64,000 nt of DNA, taken from positions 1,189,890 through 1,253,889 of the forward strand of contig NZ_LJJB01000007.1 of the NCBI RefSeq assembly GCF_001420695.1, in the 5' to 3' direction. Of this stretch, positions 43,797 through 52,293 are shown piece after piece. The position numbers and the translations under genes were made by a program. The stretch comes from Brevibacillus choshinensis. GTDB taxonomy: Bacteria > Bacillota > Bacilli > Brevibacillales > Brevibacillaceae. The notes under the pieces are model-generated. The model saw nothing but the letters and a program-made list of their open reading frames with translations. It was not told where the DNA came from and ran no database searches. Position 1 is the first letter of the stretch, and every line of letters starts with the position of its first letter.

Positions 43797-44915
43797 GTGT
43801 CGCAACAGGAGATGGTTATTCGTGGCGGATTGGTCGTAACATCGTATGGAGTAAGAGAGGCAGATATTTGGATCGTGGATGGAAAAATCACGCGGATCGC
43901 CAAGGACACCTTGCAGAAGTCCTCCTTGGCACCTCCACCTGTCGAAGTAGATGCGACTGGTATGTATTTATTGCCGGGTTTCATTGGAATGCCACAGCTA
44001 CCGTTATATCGGATCAGAGACCGGAATACATATATGGAAAGTTTGCGCAGTATGATTAAAATGGGTTGTACAAGCTTCGTCGATACTTTTTACCCCGATG
44101 CTTGGATGAACCTTAAACAAGTGAAGTATCAACAGACACCTCATTTTAATAGCTCGATTGATTACGTATGGCATGTCGGGCTCGACGTTTCCCAATTAAA
44201 CGAAGGAGAGGTAAGCAAGTGGAACAAGCGTGGCTATCCAGCGCTACACGTCGCTTTACGATCCCAAGAAGATATTTCCAGCATAAATTGGGAAACGATT
44301 TCGCAGCTTCATACGTCAAATAAGACGATTCTTCATTTACACATGCCGTCAGGCTCATCTACCAAGGACCAAAGAGAAAGACTCAGGCTCTCTTGGATGG
44401 AAGCGACACAGTATTGGAAGCTCCGCACTGTGATTTCTGAATCGACAGCTGAGCTAGATCCCATTACGGTCGATCCTTATTACCATATCTTCCGCCTAAA
44501 GAAAGAATGGACGGACCGAGCTATGCGACTTATGTATCAGAATTGGTTTCGGACCATGCCTTTTATCGCACCTCTGAACGATGTCCAGATCGATTATCGG
44601 CGGAGATGGTGCCAGGAAGAAGAGCTCCTCTGTTTGTTGGTTCGACTAGCTTCGACGAATGTCGCCAAAGCTGTAGGGTTATTTCCGAGAAAAGGTGCGT
44701 TACTACCTGGCTCAGATGCAGATATTGTCTTCCTAAAAAAGGAAAACTGGTTGACAAAGTATGATGTTTCCACTATTCTCAATTTTAGTGAAAAGCAACT
44801 TCCAGCATCTGTTATGTCGAACGGTAAATGGATTTATCGAGATACGCGATTTATTTCTTCAGTAGGCATGGGGAGGTGTCTATTCGACACCAGACCCTAC
44901 ACATTTGTCATATAA
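43797..44915 (+). CDS. Amidohydrolase-fold protein lacking the usual metal ligands
   Basis: A 372-residue protein with the shape of a dihydroorotase/hydantoinase: an N-terminal beta-sandwich (MVIRGGLVVTSYGVREADIWI), then TGMYLLPGFIG, and a C-terminal GALLPGSDADIVFL sandwich. In active relatives the strand after PGFID carries HxH; here residues 64-68 read GMPQL, so the aspartate and both histidines are replaced. The usual lysine and later histidines are not evident either. It is probably a non-enzymatic or altered member. GTG start with GGGAGGAGG; a terminator and two cre-like motifs lie upstream. Ends in a terminator before an ECF sigma gene. Confidence 0.7.
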   Translation: MSQQEMVIRGGLVVTSYGVREADIWIVDGKITRIAKDTLQKSSLAPPPVEVDATGMYLLPGFIGMPQLPLYRIRDRNTYMESLRSMIKMGCTSFVDTFYPDAWMNLKQVKYQQTPHFNSSIDYVWHVGLDVSQLNEGEVSKWNKRGYPALHVALRSQEDISSINWETISQLHTSNKTILHLHMPSGSSTKDQRERLRLSWMEATQYWKLRTVISESTAELDPITVDPYYHIFRLKKEWTDRAMRLMYQNWFRTMPFIAPLNDVQIDYRRRWCQEEELLCLLVRLASTNVAKAVGLFPRKGALLPGSDADIVFLKKENWLTKYDVSTILNFSEKQLPASVMSNGKWIYRDTRFISSVGMGRCLFDTRPYTFVI

Positions 44916-44937
44916 CCCCATAAATGGGGGTTTTTTC
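44914..44937 (+). terminator. Terminator after the amidohydrolase-like gene
   Basis: AACCCCAT (44914-44921) pairs with ATGGGGGTT around AA, then T residues. It begins in the stop codon. Confidence 0.8.
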
Positions 44938-44983
44938 GTGAAGGATTCCAGCCGTGTAGCGAGAAAAAGAATCGTAGGCACGC

Positions 44984-45011
44984 GCAACTTTTTACATCCC
45001 CAGCAGTCTAA
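44984..45011 (+). promoter_or_regulatory. ECF-type promoter of the sigma/anti-sigma operon
   Basis: GCAACTT (44984-44990), 15 bases, GTCTAA (45006-45011): one mismatch from the widely shared ECF pattern GGAACTT-N15-GTCTAA. It lies 53 bases before an ECF sigma gene, as expected for self-regulation. Confidence 0.65.
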
Positions 45012-45063
45012 TTATGCAAAAGGCCGCTGAGGGATCGGAATCGCAAGGAGGTAATCTCTGATC

Positions 45064-45654
45064 ATGACCGATTCCCAGCTTATCCGAGAGATTAAAGAAG
45101 GTAATCTGGAATGCTATGCTGAACTGATTCGTCGATATGAGAAAAAGATCCTCTCCTTTGTCACACATTTACTGCGTCAGGCACATTTGGAACATATCGC
45201 AGAGGATATCTGTCAGGAGACGTTTTATAAGGCGTATAAAAGCATTCATTCTTTCCGAGATGTAGAAGCTACCTTTTCTACCTGGCTCTATACGATTGCC
45301 CGTAATTCCGTGCTCAGTGAACTGCGCAAAAGCCGAAATTCGGACGTGTATTTGGATGATACGCTGCAAGTGCCAGTCGCATCTGCCAAATCATTACCCG
45401 AGCAAGTATTGTTGCGCAATGAACGTGAGTCTATGGTCAGACAGGCAATTAACAGCCTGCCGGAAAAACAGCGTTCAGCTCTGATCTTACGTGAGTATGA
45501 ACAAATGGATTATACAGAGATCGCAACTATCCTAGATTTGACGGTCAGCTCTGTAAAGTCATTGCTTTTCCGAGCAAGGCAAAGTATTAGAGGACAGTTG
45601 GAAACCTACATCCTGGACCCTCATTTGGATGAAGCTGAAGGGATGAACCGATGA
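45064..45654 (+). CDS. ECF RNA polymerase sigma factor
   Basis: A 196-residue ECF sigma factor: region 2 (about 20-90, with EDICQETFYKAYKSI and FSTWLYTIARN) and region 4 (about 125-180, LPEKQRSALILREYEQMDYTEIA). Regions 1 and 3 are absent. Its target genes are unknown. CAAGGAGGT site; it overlaps the anti-sigma gene by four bases (ATGA). Too diverged for me to name as SigW, SigX or another. Confidence 0.93.
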   Translation: MTDSQLIREIKEGNLECYAELIRRYEKKILSFVTHLLRQAHLEHIAEDICQETFYKAYKSIHSFRDVEATFSTWLYTIARNSVLSELRKSRNSDVYLDDTLQVPVASAKSLPEQVLLRNERESMVRQAINSLPEKQRSALILREYEQMDYTEIATILDLTVSSVKSLLFRARQSIRGQLETYILDPHLDEAEGMNR

Positions 45655-46301
45655 TGAGATGTGAAGAAGTTCAGGAAATTTTACCTGAATACGCCGAAAA
45701 GCTGCTACCAGAAGTGACGCAACGACGAGTAGACAATCACATGGCAAGCTGTTATGCCTGTCGCGCCGATTATGACATGTGGACGGACAGCGGCGAGTGG
45801 ATGAAGATGGACAAGGAAGAGTATCATTCCGTAACGCCTTCTCGCTCGATTGTGGATGCTGTCATGGCACGGATCCTTTCAGAGGAGAAGTGGGCCATTC
45901 CTATTGGGCGAAAAATCTTTAGCGTGACAGCTAGAATGCGGCGCATGAGCGCAAGCGTTGCCGTGATTCTACTGATGTTGTTCACCTTTACCTTGTACCT
46001 GAATACGAGTTCTACGGAAGAAGCGAACTCGTTGGTTATCAACGGTGAAGTGATGGCGATGAACACCCCTAAGGCTCAGGTGATTTCTTCCTCCATGCAA
46101 TCTGACGACGGTACGTACGTCGTCGAAGCGCAGACGCCTGCTTCTCAGGAGGAAACTCTCGCTAACGCTACGGCTTCGATCGTGCCACTCGATGGAAAAC
46201 CAATTTCGAGTGAATTGACCAAACCCAACTACAGCATCGTGCTCAGTGTTTTTGGTATTCTCATAACTGTTATTACAATGAGCTGGCTTACACGGGCATA
46301 A
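45651..46301 (+). CDS. Anti-sigma factor with zinc finger, membrane-bound
   Basis: A 216-residue protein with the ZAS zinc signature C4-x25-H30-x3-C34-x2-C37, a first membrane helix about 98-118 and a second hydrophobic segment near the C-terminus (about 194-212). It would hold the upstream sigma factor at the membrane until proteolysis. An extracytoplasmic domain (about 120-190) rich in Ser/Thr lies between the helices. Such proteins are cut by site-1 and site-2 proteases; prsW at 3.5 kb is one candidate. Confidence 0.85.
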   Translation: MMRCEEVQEILPEYAEKLLPEVTQRRVDNHMASCYACRADYDMWTDSGEWMKMDKEEYHSVTPSRSIVDAVMARILSEEKWAIPIGRKIFSVTARMRRMSASVAVILLMLFTFTLYLNTSSTEEANSLVINGEVMAMNTPKAQVISSSMQSDDGTYVVEAQTPASQEETLANATASIVPLDGKPISSELTKPNYSIVLSVFGILITVITMSWLTRA

Positions 46302-46324
46302 TGGTATATGATCGTAAGTAAAGA

Positions 46325-46353
46325 AAAAGACCGTCCTCGGACGGTCTTTTGTG
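46325..46353 (+). terminator. Terminator after the anti-sigma gene
   Basis: AAAAGACCGTCC (46326-46337) pairs with GGACGGTCTTTT (46340-46351). Confidence 0.88.
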
Positions 46354-46403
46354 ACTATACATCGGGTGATACCCGCGCAATTTTACATATGAGGTGATTA
46401 CGT

Positions 46404-47348
46404 ATGCCTAAAAAATGGCTCTATGTCATAGACGAAGCAGTCAAACGTATCGAGAACGACGAATTGGAGCTCGGTCTGACCGCTCTGCAAAAAGTCCAGG
46501 AACACGGGAAAGATCTGCCGGAAGTGATGATGTATCTATCCGAAGTCTGGTATCGATTAGGACATTTGGAAGAGGCAGGAGAGCTACTTTCGGACGTCAT
46601 GGAAAAAAATCCGGGAATGGAGCCTTCCTTGCGGCGTGAATGCCAAATGCTGTTGGCGGAAATCGCACTCGATTCCAGCGATTTTGAGACGGCACAGCAT
46701 TTGCTATACGAGTGCAAAGAGTCTGGATACGAAAGCATCCAGCTTGACTTGCTTTTGGCTGATCTCTACTCCCTGCAAGACCTGGATGAAGTAGCAGTCA
46801 AATATTTGGAACAAGCGCGTCAAAAGGAACCCGATAATCAGGATTTGCTTGCAGCACTCGGCAATCTGTACTTCCGTATCGGAGAAGATGATAAAGCAAT
46901 GAAGGTGCTCGAGCAAGCTGGAGAAGAGAGCCTGTCCCTCTTGATGATCAAGGGGCGTTCCTTGGCTCAGAGCGGTCAATTCGAGCAAGCCTACCAAGTA
47001 TTCCGTCAGGCACTCGTCCTCGATCACTCGCCTGAAGTTCTCTATGGATGTGGCATGATGGCATTCCATCTGGGGCGTTTGGATGAAGCGGCGGAGCTGG
47101 TAAACAATCTACAAGCGTTGGATGAGGAGTACGTGGCTGCGTATCCACTTGCAGCGGACATTCACCTTTCCTTGGGACATACAGAAAAAGCGATTGATTC
47201 CTTGATGCAATACGTTGCTCTGTCGGGATTCGATCTTGATCAAATTCGCCGTCTCATTGCTCTCCTGACGCAAGCAGGGCGATACGACGAAGCCAAGGAA
47301 TACCAGCAGTTGCACGATCTTTGGGATGAGCAATCGGAAGAAGAGTAA
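46404..47348 (+). CDS. ypiA: TPR-repeat protein (YpiA-like)
   Basis: A 314-residue cytoplasmic protein built of about eight tetratricopeptide repeats (first clear repeat near 35-70, LPEVMMYLSEVWYRLGHLEEA). TPRs mediate protein-protein contact; the partner is unknown. In B. subtilis ypiA sits between aroE (aroA here) and ypiB-ypiF-qcrA, and this gene has the same place. TGAGGTG site. Confidence 0.78.
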   Translation: MPKKWLYVIDEAVKRIENDELELGLTALQKVQEHGKDLPEVMMYLSEVWYRLGHLEEAGELLSDVMEKNPGMEPSLRRECQMLLAEIALDSSDFETAQHLLYECKESGYESIQLDLLLADLYSLQDLDEVAVKYLEQARQKEPDNQDLLAALGNLYFRIGEDDKAMKVLEQAGEESLSLLMIKGRSLAQSGQFEQAYQVFRQALVLDHSPEVLYGCGMMAFHLGRLDEAAELVNNLQALDEEYVAAYPLAADIHLSLGHTEKAIDSLMQYVALSGFDLDQIRRLIALLTQAGRYDEAKEYQQLHDLWDEQSEEE

Positions 47349-47361
47349 GAAATAACGGGAG

Positions 47362-47401
47362 AAAAACAGGAAGTCACACTTGTGGCTTCCTGTTTATATT
47401 T
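47362..47401 (+). terminator. Terminator after the TPR gene
   Basis: AAACAGGAAG (47363-47372) pairs with CTTCCTGTTT (47385-47394), with CAC/GTG inside; T-rich tail. Confidence 0.85.
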
Positions 47402-47459
47402 CCGCATATTGGCAAGAATGAGGGATACAAGTAAGTCATCGTAAAGAAGGGATGCAAAG

Positions 47460-48578
47460 ATGAACTTGGCTGAGATCTTGGTGTATACCGATATCCGGCA
47501 GCTCCATCAGATTGCCAACCATTACGGATGCGAATGCAACCCTCATTCCAAAAACGAACTAATCACGTCGCTTTTGTCTAGTCTCAGGCACAGGTTGACA
47601 ATCTCGCAAGAAGTCGAACAACTGACCAAGGAAGAAACGCACTTTTTCTTGCTGCTGTTCCTCGATAAACGAACAGTCATGTCCTTGGAGGATTTGTTGG
47701 CCAAGGCAGGCATCGTGTTAGAAAGCAGTAAGGAAAAGAGGCAAGAGGAAGCACGGAGGTATATTGCAGCCGCAATGCGACGTGGATGGATCTTTCCCGC
47801 CAAGAGCAAGACGGTGGGGCAGTATCAGATCCCTTTGGACATCCGTGAGCCGTATTTACACGGCTGGCTGGAAAAATGGAGAGCTGAAAATCAGTTACTC
47901 CCATCAGGACCGGACGCATATCGTGACGAGGGAACTGCCCTTTGCGACGATATCATGCAATTTTTACAATTCCTTCAGCAAGAACCGGTACCGTTAACGG
48001 CTGAAGGAGGGATGTACAAGCGTCATCAGCAACAGCTGTTTCAATTTCTACACGTCAAGGAAGAGACGCTACAACCACAAAAATGGCGCTTTGGTTACGG
48101 GTTGCATTTTGATTTGTATCCTGACCGTTTTTCCTTACTCTATGACTTCTGTTATTACCATAGATGGATTGAGGAGTCTGGGGGGAAGGTAGCGCTCACT
48201 GAAGCGGGGTACGAACGCCTGCAGCTCTCATACGAAGACCAGCACTATCACGATTTGATTCGCTTCTGGATGAGGTTGTACAAGCGAGCTATTCCTAATT
48301 TGCCGATGTTGGTTCAGCTCATTCCATTGATCGCTGCAGGAGGGTGGGTCTGCCAGCAGAAGCTCATGGATACGCTCTTACCGTGGATCAAGGAATTTTA
48401 TTATGATGCACCCACAGACATCTTGGTGAATCGCGTTTGCAAGATGATGGTGCATCTCGGGTTGCTGCGAGTGGGCCAAGACGACAACGGACAGTGGTTG
48501 TACACTGCGACGTATGCCAGCCAGACCTGGCTTCGCAAATACAATGGCTTTACGGAAACGACTATTTTATTGAAGTGA
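47460..48578 (+). CDS. Hypothetical protein, possible SAP-like N-terminus
   Basis: A 372-residue protein that I do not recognise. The first 45 residues (LVYTDIRQLHQIANHYGC, then NPHSKNELITSLL) resemble a SAP/Rho-N helix-extended-loop-helix that binds nucleic acid. The rest is helical with winged-helix-like stretches (EEARRYIAAAMRRGWIF; RVCKMMVHLGLLRVGQD) that recall helicase-associated domains. No enzyme motif is seen. It shares an operon with the IDEAL-domain gene, ten bases downstream. Confidence 0.6.
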   Translation: MNLAEILVYTDIRQLHQIANHYGCECNPHSKNELITSLLSSLRHRLTISQEVEQLTKEETHFFLLLFLDKRTVMSLEDLLAKAGIVLESSKEKRQEEARRYIAAAMRRGWIFPAKSKTVGQYQIPLDIREPYLHGWLEKWRAENQLLPSGPDAYRDEGTALCDDIMQFLQFLQQEPVPLTAEGGMYKRHQQQLFQFLHVKEETLQPQKWRFGYGLHFDLYPDRFSLLYDFCYYHRWIEESGGKVALTEAGYERLQLSYEDQHYHDLIRFWMRLYKRAIPNLPMLVQLIPLIAAGGWVCQQKLMDTLLPWIKEFYYDAPTDILVNRVCKMMVHLGLLRVGQDDNGQWLYTATYASQTWLRKYNGFTETTILLK

Positions 48579-48587
48579 GGGATGGGT

Positions 48588-48803
48588 ATGGAGTGGCCAA
48601 ATTTCTATTCCAACGCGTACGGAACAAACAATCAAATGGTATCCGGTTTGCTGTCGGAAATGGTGATAGACGAGCAGATGCGCCAGTATCGGAAGCGTAC
48701 ATTGTATCAAGAAATTGACGAAGCCTTGGCAACGAAAAATAAAGAAGTGTTCTTGCGCCTGACCGATGAATTAAAAGAAATCATGGCGTACGAGCAAGCG
48801 TAA
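48588..48803 (+). CDS. IDEAL-domain small protein
   Basis: About 71 residues ending in the IDEAL motif (YQEIDEALATKNKEVFLRLTDEL). In B. subtilis this domain is the tail of YpiB, a 179-residue protein in the same locus; here only the short form is present. ATG 48588 is better spaced from GTGAGGG than ATG 48582. Function unknown. Confidence 0.72.
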   Translation: MEWPNFYSNAYGTNNQMVSGLLSEMVIDEQMRQYRKRTLYQEIDEALATKNKEVFLRLTDELKEIMAYEQA

Positions 48804-48825
48804 GAAAACGGGTCAGTTCAGGCAA

Positions 48826-48855
48826 TTGCCAGTCTCCGCAGATTCATGGTACGCT
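48826..48855 (+). promoter_or_regulatory. Candidate promoter of the DUF2487 gene
   Basis: TTGCCA (48826-48831), 18 bases, TACGCT (48850-48855) with TGG just before it. Confidence 0.45.
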
Positions 48856-48893
48856 AGTTTCCAGAAACTACGTATGGAAGAGGAGACGACCTA

Positions 48894-49322
48894 ATGCAGT
48901 GGAATGTAAATGAAACTGAAAACTGGGAGGAGCTGCGGAGCTTTGTAGATACCGCACTTCTCCCTATTTATTTGTATCGTGGCAGCAAAGAAGTATGCGA
49001 GCATGTCCTGCGAATGAACTATTTGTTGAATGTGGCAGCCGCCATTGAACAAAAACTCAAAGGGAGAGTGCTGCTCTATCCAGTTAACTATCATTTTGCT
49101 GAAGAGCAGCCCGCCCAACAGACTCCTTCTGGTTTTGTGCACAACGTCTTGCTGCATTTCCGTGGTGATCGGGTTCGTGTAGCGGAACTAGGAACGGAAG
49201 GAAGTGTCCTGACGCTTCCTGTAGGGGATGAAGACCTGGAATCTTCCTTGCGATTTGAGGTGACTGTCGATGTCTTGTATAAAGAAATAATTCGTCATTG
49301 GCAGCAGTGGAGTACGCAATAG
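48894..49322 (+). CDS. ypiF: DUF2487 protein (YpiF-like)
   Basis: A 142-residue cytoplasmic protein of unknown function. It has the DUF2487 layout: WEELRSFVDTALLPIYLY near the start, LNVAAAIEQKLKGRVLLYP, and a beta-rich second half. In Bacillus it always precedes qcrA. GAGGAGACG site. Separated from qcrA by 223 bases that hold a strong promoter. Confidence 0.82.
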   Translation: MQWNVNETENWEELRSFVDTALLPIYLYRGSKEVCEHVLRMNYLLNVAAAIEQKLKGRVLLYPVNYHFAEEQPAQQTPSGFVHNVLLHFRGDRVRVAELGTEGSVLTLPVGDEDLESSLRFEVTVDVLYKEIIRHWQQWSTQ

Positions 49323-49424
49323 AGAAAGAGGTTTCCGGTAATACTACAGAAAAATGGGAGGGGCAAGGTGCTATTTTTGACAAAATGGCAACAATCACTT
49401 CGCTAGCAGGGATTGGAATAAGAC

Positions 49425-49439
49425 ATGTCCACTGGACAT
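49425..49439. promoter_or_regulatory. 15-bp palindrome upstream of the qcr promoter
   Basis: ATGTCCA-C-TGGACAT is a perfect palindrome ending two bases before the -35 box. The location suits an activator or repressor site. Confidence 0.5.
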
Positions 49440-49441
49440 TC

Positions 49442-49470
49442 TTGACATCTGAAAAGTCGTTAGCTATGAT
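49442..49470 (+). promoter_or_regulatory. SigA promoter of qcrABC
   Basis: Consensus TTGACA (49442-49447), 17 bases, TATGAT (49465-49470). Confidence 0.72.
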
Positions 49471-49545
49471 TGGGATTGACCTAGTGTATGTGTGTGAAAA
49501 CGCCATCGTTGCGCTATTTTACAGGATAAGGAGGGAAAAAAAGAG

Positions 49546-50064
49546 ATGGGCGACAAACGCGAAATTTCCAGACGTACATTCTTGAACTACGCTCTGATGG
49601 GAACTGGCGGGTTCCTTGCAGCGGGTATGATCACTCCAATGATTCGCTTTGCGGTTGACCCCTTGCTACAAGGACATGCAGGTGGAGATAAAGTGGCAGT
49701 TGGCAGTCCGGATGAGTTTAATGCCGACCCGAAACGTGTTGAATTTAAGGTACATACCAAGGACGGTTGGTATGAATCAGAATCTACACTTTCTGCATGG
49801 GTAACCAAAAACGACAAGGGTGAGATCCTCGCTCTGTCCCCGATCTGTAAGCATTTGGGTTGTACAGTAGACTGGAACACCAGTCCTGAACATCCAAATC
49901 AGTATTTCTGTCCGTGCCACATGGGCCGTTATACCATTAACGGTGAACACATCTTGGGAACGCCTCCGACAGTATCCCTCGATGAGTACGAGACGGAAGT
50001 AAAAGATGGAAAGCTGTATCTGGGGAAAGTAAAAGGAAATCCTCGTCCGGGGGTGACAGGCTAA
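49546..50064 (+). CDS. qcrA: Menaquinol:cytochrome c reductase, Rieske iron-sulfur subunit
   Basis: A 172-residue Rieske protein. The N-terminal SRRTFLNY Tat-type motif and membrane helix anchor it; cluster ligands are C101 and H103 (CKHLGC) and C122 and H125 (CPCHMG), with disulfide cysteines C106 and C124. It takes electrons from menaquinol in the b-c complex. AAGGAGGG site. First gene of qcrABC. Confidence 0.97.
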   Translation: MGDKREISRRTFLNYALMGTGGFLAAGMITPMIRFAVDPLLQGHAGGDKVAVGSPDEFNADPKRVEFKVHTKDGWYESESTLSAWVTKNDKGEILALSPICKHLGCTVDWNTSPEHPNQYFCPCHMGRYTINGEHILGTPPTVSLDEYETEVKDGKLYLGKVKGNPRPGVTG

Positions 50065-50065
50065 G

Positions 50066-50737
50066 ATGTTACAGAAAATGTATGATTGGGTCGATGAGCG
50101 CCTGAACATTACTCCAATGTGGCGTGATTTGGCAGACCATGAAGTACCTGAGCACGTGAACCCGGCGCATCATTTTTCCGCTTTCGTTTACTGCTTTGGG
50201 GGCCTAACGTTCTTTATTACCGTTATTCAAATCTTGTCTGGTATGTTTTTGACGATGTACTATGTGCCAGACATCATCAATGCGTATGAGTCCGTTAATT
50301 ACCTGCAGAATGAAGTTGCCTTCGGGGTAATCGTACGCGGTATGCATCACTGGGGCGCCAGCTTGGTCATTGTGATGATGTTCCTACATACGTTGCGTGT
50401 ATTCTTTACAGGTTCTTACAAGAAACCTCGTGAGCTGAACTGGGTTGTGGGGATGTTGATTTTCTTCACCATGCTTGGTCTCGGTTTCACAGGATATCTG
50501 TTACCATGGGATAACACTGCATACTTTGCAACCAAAGTAGGTCTGGAGATCGCAAACTCCGTTCCGTTCATTGGTCCTTATGTCAAAATGTTGCTGACAG
50601 GTGGAGACATCGTAGGGGCACAGACGCTTTCCCGCTTCTTCGCGATCCACGTGTTCTTCCTGCCAGGTGCACTGCTTGGCCTGTTGGGAGCTCACTTTGT
50701 CATGATTCGCGCTCAAGGTATTTCCGGTCCACTATAA
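50066..50737 (+). CDS. qcrB: Menaquinol:cytochrome c reductase, cytochrome b subunit
   Basis: A 223-residue b6-type cytochrome with four membrane helices. The paired heme-binding histidines lie in helix II (RGMHHWGASL, LHTLRVFFTG) and helix IV (FFAIHVFFLPG, GAHFVMIR). A b6-type cysteine for the extra heme may be present near the N-terminus. Starts two bases after qcrA. Confidence 0.97.
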   Translation: MLQKMYDWVDERLNITPMWRDLADHEVPEHVNPAHHFSAFVYCFGGLTFFITVIQILSGMFLTMYYVPDIINAYESVNYLQNEVAFGVIVRGMHHWGASLVIVMMFLHTLRVFFTGSYKKPRELNWVVGMLIFFTMLGLGFTGYLLPWDNTAYFATKVGLEIANSVPFIGPYVKMLLTGGDIVGAQTLSRFFAIHVFFLPGALLGLLGAHFVMIRAQGISGPL

Positions 50738-50768
50738 ACAGTCTTCGATTCACTAAGGAGGAAATAGC

Positions 50769-51569
50769 ATGGCTAAACAAGACAAAGATGCTACCTTCGT
50801 CGGAGACTCACGGGTATCGGCGAAGCGCATCCCTAACATTTCTCCATCGTACTCTGACTTCCCAGGAAAGACGGAAGCATTCTGGCCGAACTTCCTGTTG
50901 AAAGAGTGGATGGTGGCAGCTGTTTGCCTGGTTGGATTCCTCGTGCTGACGGTTTCTCATCCGTCGCCGTTGACTGACAAGGCAAACCCGAATGATACGT
51001 CATTCGTTCCGTTGCCTGACTGGTACTTCCTGTTCCTGTACCAAATGCTGAAATATCCTTGGGCTTCTGGTGATTGGGTAGTCCTGGGTACCATCATCAT
51101 TCCTGGTATCGCTTTTGGTGCACTGATGCTGGCTCCTTGGTTGGATACCAGCAAAGAACGCCGTCCAAGCAGACGCCCGGTAGCAACAGGCTTGATGCTG
51201 ACTGCACTGGTAGGCGTATTCTATCTGACTTGGGCTGCGGACCACGAGCATTCCCTCAATCATGCTGCGAGTAAAGCTGGCGGAGAACATGGTGGAGGTG
51301 GAGGATCCAGTGCGACTGCTCCTGCACCTGCTGATTCCAGCTTCACTGCTGACGCTGTTTGGAAAGCGCAATCAAGCTGCATGGGTTGCCATGGCAAGAA
51401 CATGGAAGGCGGCATGGGGCCAAACCTTCAAAAAATCGGTAGCAAATACGATGCCACTCAGATTGCCGACATCATCCATAACGGAAAACCACCTGCAATG
51501 CCAGGCGGTATGATTAAAGATGAAGCGGAAATCAAAAAGCTGGCTGAATACATGGCAAGCTTGAAATAA
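50769..51569 (+). CDS. qcrC: Menaquinol:cytochrome c reductase, cytochrome b/c subunit
   Basis: A 266-residue fusion of a subunit IV-like part with three membrane helices and a C-terminal cytochrome c domain. Heme attachment is C204-x2-C207-H208 (SSCMGCHGK); a probable methionine ligand lies in PPAMPGGM. A flexible linker rich in Gly, Ala and His joins them. AAGGAGGAAA site. Confidence 0.96.
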   Translation: MAKQDKDATFVGDSRVSAKRIPNISPSYSDFPGKTEAFWPNFLLKEWMVAAVCLVGFLVLTVSHPSPLTDKANPNDTSFVPLPDWYFLFLYQMLKYPWASGDWVVLGTIIIPGIAFGALMLAPWLDTSKERRPSRRPVATGLMLTALVGVFYLTWAADHEHSLNHAASKAGGEHGGGGGSSATAPAPADSSFTADAVWKAQSSCMGCHGKNMEGGMGPNLQKIGSKYDATQIADIIHNGKPPAMPGGMIKDEAEIKKLAEYMASLK

Positions 51570-51578
51570 GCTAATAGG

Positions 51579-51614
51579 GAAAAAGCTGGCTGACGAAAAG
51601 GTCAGCTTTTTCTT
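51579..51614 (+). terminator. Terminator after qcrC
   Basis: AAAAAGCTG and CAGCTTTTT arms (51580-51588, 51603-51611) with TGAC/GTCA alternatives inside, then T residues. Confidence 0.8.
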
Positions 51615-51644
51615 TAGCGGCGTACACAGCGGGAGACGATAAAC

Positions 51645-52244
51645 ATGATCTGGATATGGGAGTGGATCAGGCATTCGTTGAAGAAAAGATGGTTTCTATG
51701 GACGCTATTTGTCGTCAATCTGCTCGGTACCATATACGGATTTATCTGGTATGGAAATCAATTAGCAGAGACGCCTGCGTTCTTAACACCTTTTGTTCCG
51801 GATAGCCCGACAGGTAGCGGACTCTTTACGCTGGTTCTTCTTACCTATTTGTTGGGTCGCCACATTCCTGTACTGGAAGCTTTGGCTGGCATAACCAATT
51901 TTAAATATGGTGTATGGGCGGTCTGCATTATCTTAGCTGGATGGATGATGGGGAATGAAGTGCGTTGGACGGACGTAATGTTGATCATCTCGCATTCAGG
52001 GATGGCTGTGGAATCAGTCTTGTATGCAAGATTTTACAAGCTGAGTCTGCTACCAGTGGGAATCGCGGCATTGTGGACCCTGAATAACGACTTTCTTGAT
52101 TACGTAATGAACATCCATCCGTGGTTGCCGAGTGTACTCGATCCATACGAAGGGTTTGTTGGTTTGTTTACTGTCTTGCTCAGCTTGATTTCCATATCCG
52201 TCATTTGGTTTATAAATAGCAAGTATACGATAAACAAGGTCTAA
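51645..52244 (+). CDS. ypjA: DUF1405 membrane protein (YpjA-like)
   Basis: A 199-residue membrane protein with about six helices and family motifs such as NLLGTIYGFIWYGNQL, NFKYGVWA and HSGMAVESVLYARF. Function unknown. It follows qcrC as in B. subtilis. Confidence 0.82.
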   Translation: MIWIWEWIRHSLKKRWFLWTLFVVNLLGTIYGFIWYGNQLAETPAFLTPFVPDSPTGSGLFTLVLLTYLLGRHIPVLEALAGITNFKYGVWAVCIILAGWMMGNEVRWTDVMLIISHSGMAVESVLYARFYKLSLLPVGIAALWTLNNDFLDYVMNIHPWLPSVLDPYEGFVGLFTVLLSLISISVIWFINSKYTINKV

Positions 52245-52250
52245 TCTTGT

Positions 52251-52290
52251 CCTCCTTTCCATAGTCTGTACAAGGGAAAGGAGGTTTTTT
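52251..52290 (+). terminator. Terminator whose second arm is the ypjB ribosome site
   Basis: CCTCCTTTCC (52251-52260) pairs perfectly with GGAAAGGAGG (52275-52284), followed by six T residues. The second arm is the Shine-Dalgarno of ypjB, nine bases before its start codon. Confidence 0.8.
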
Positions 52291-52293
52291 GCG

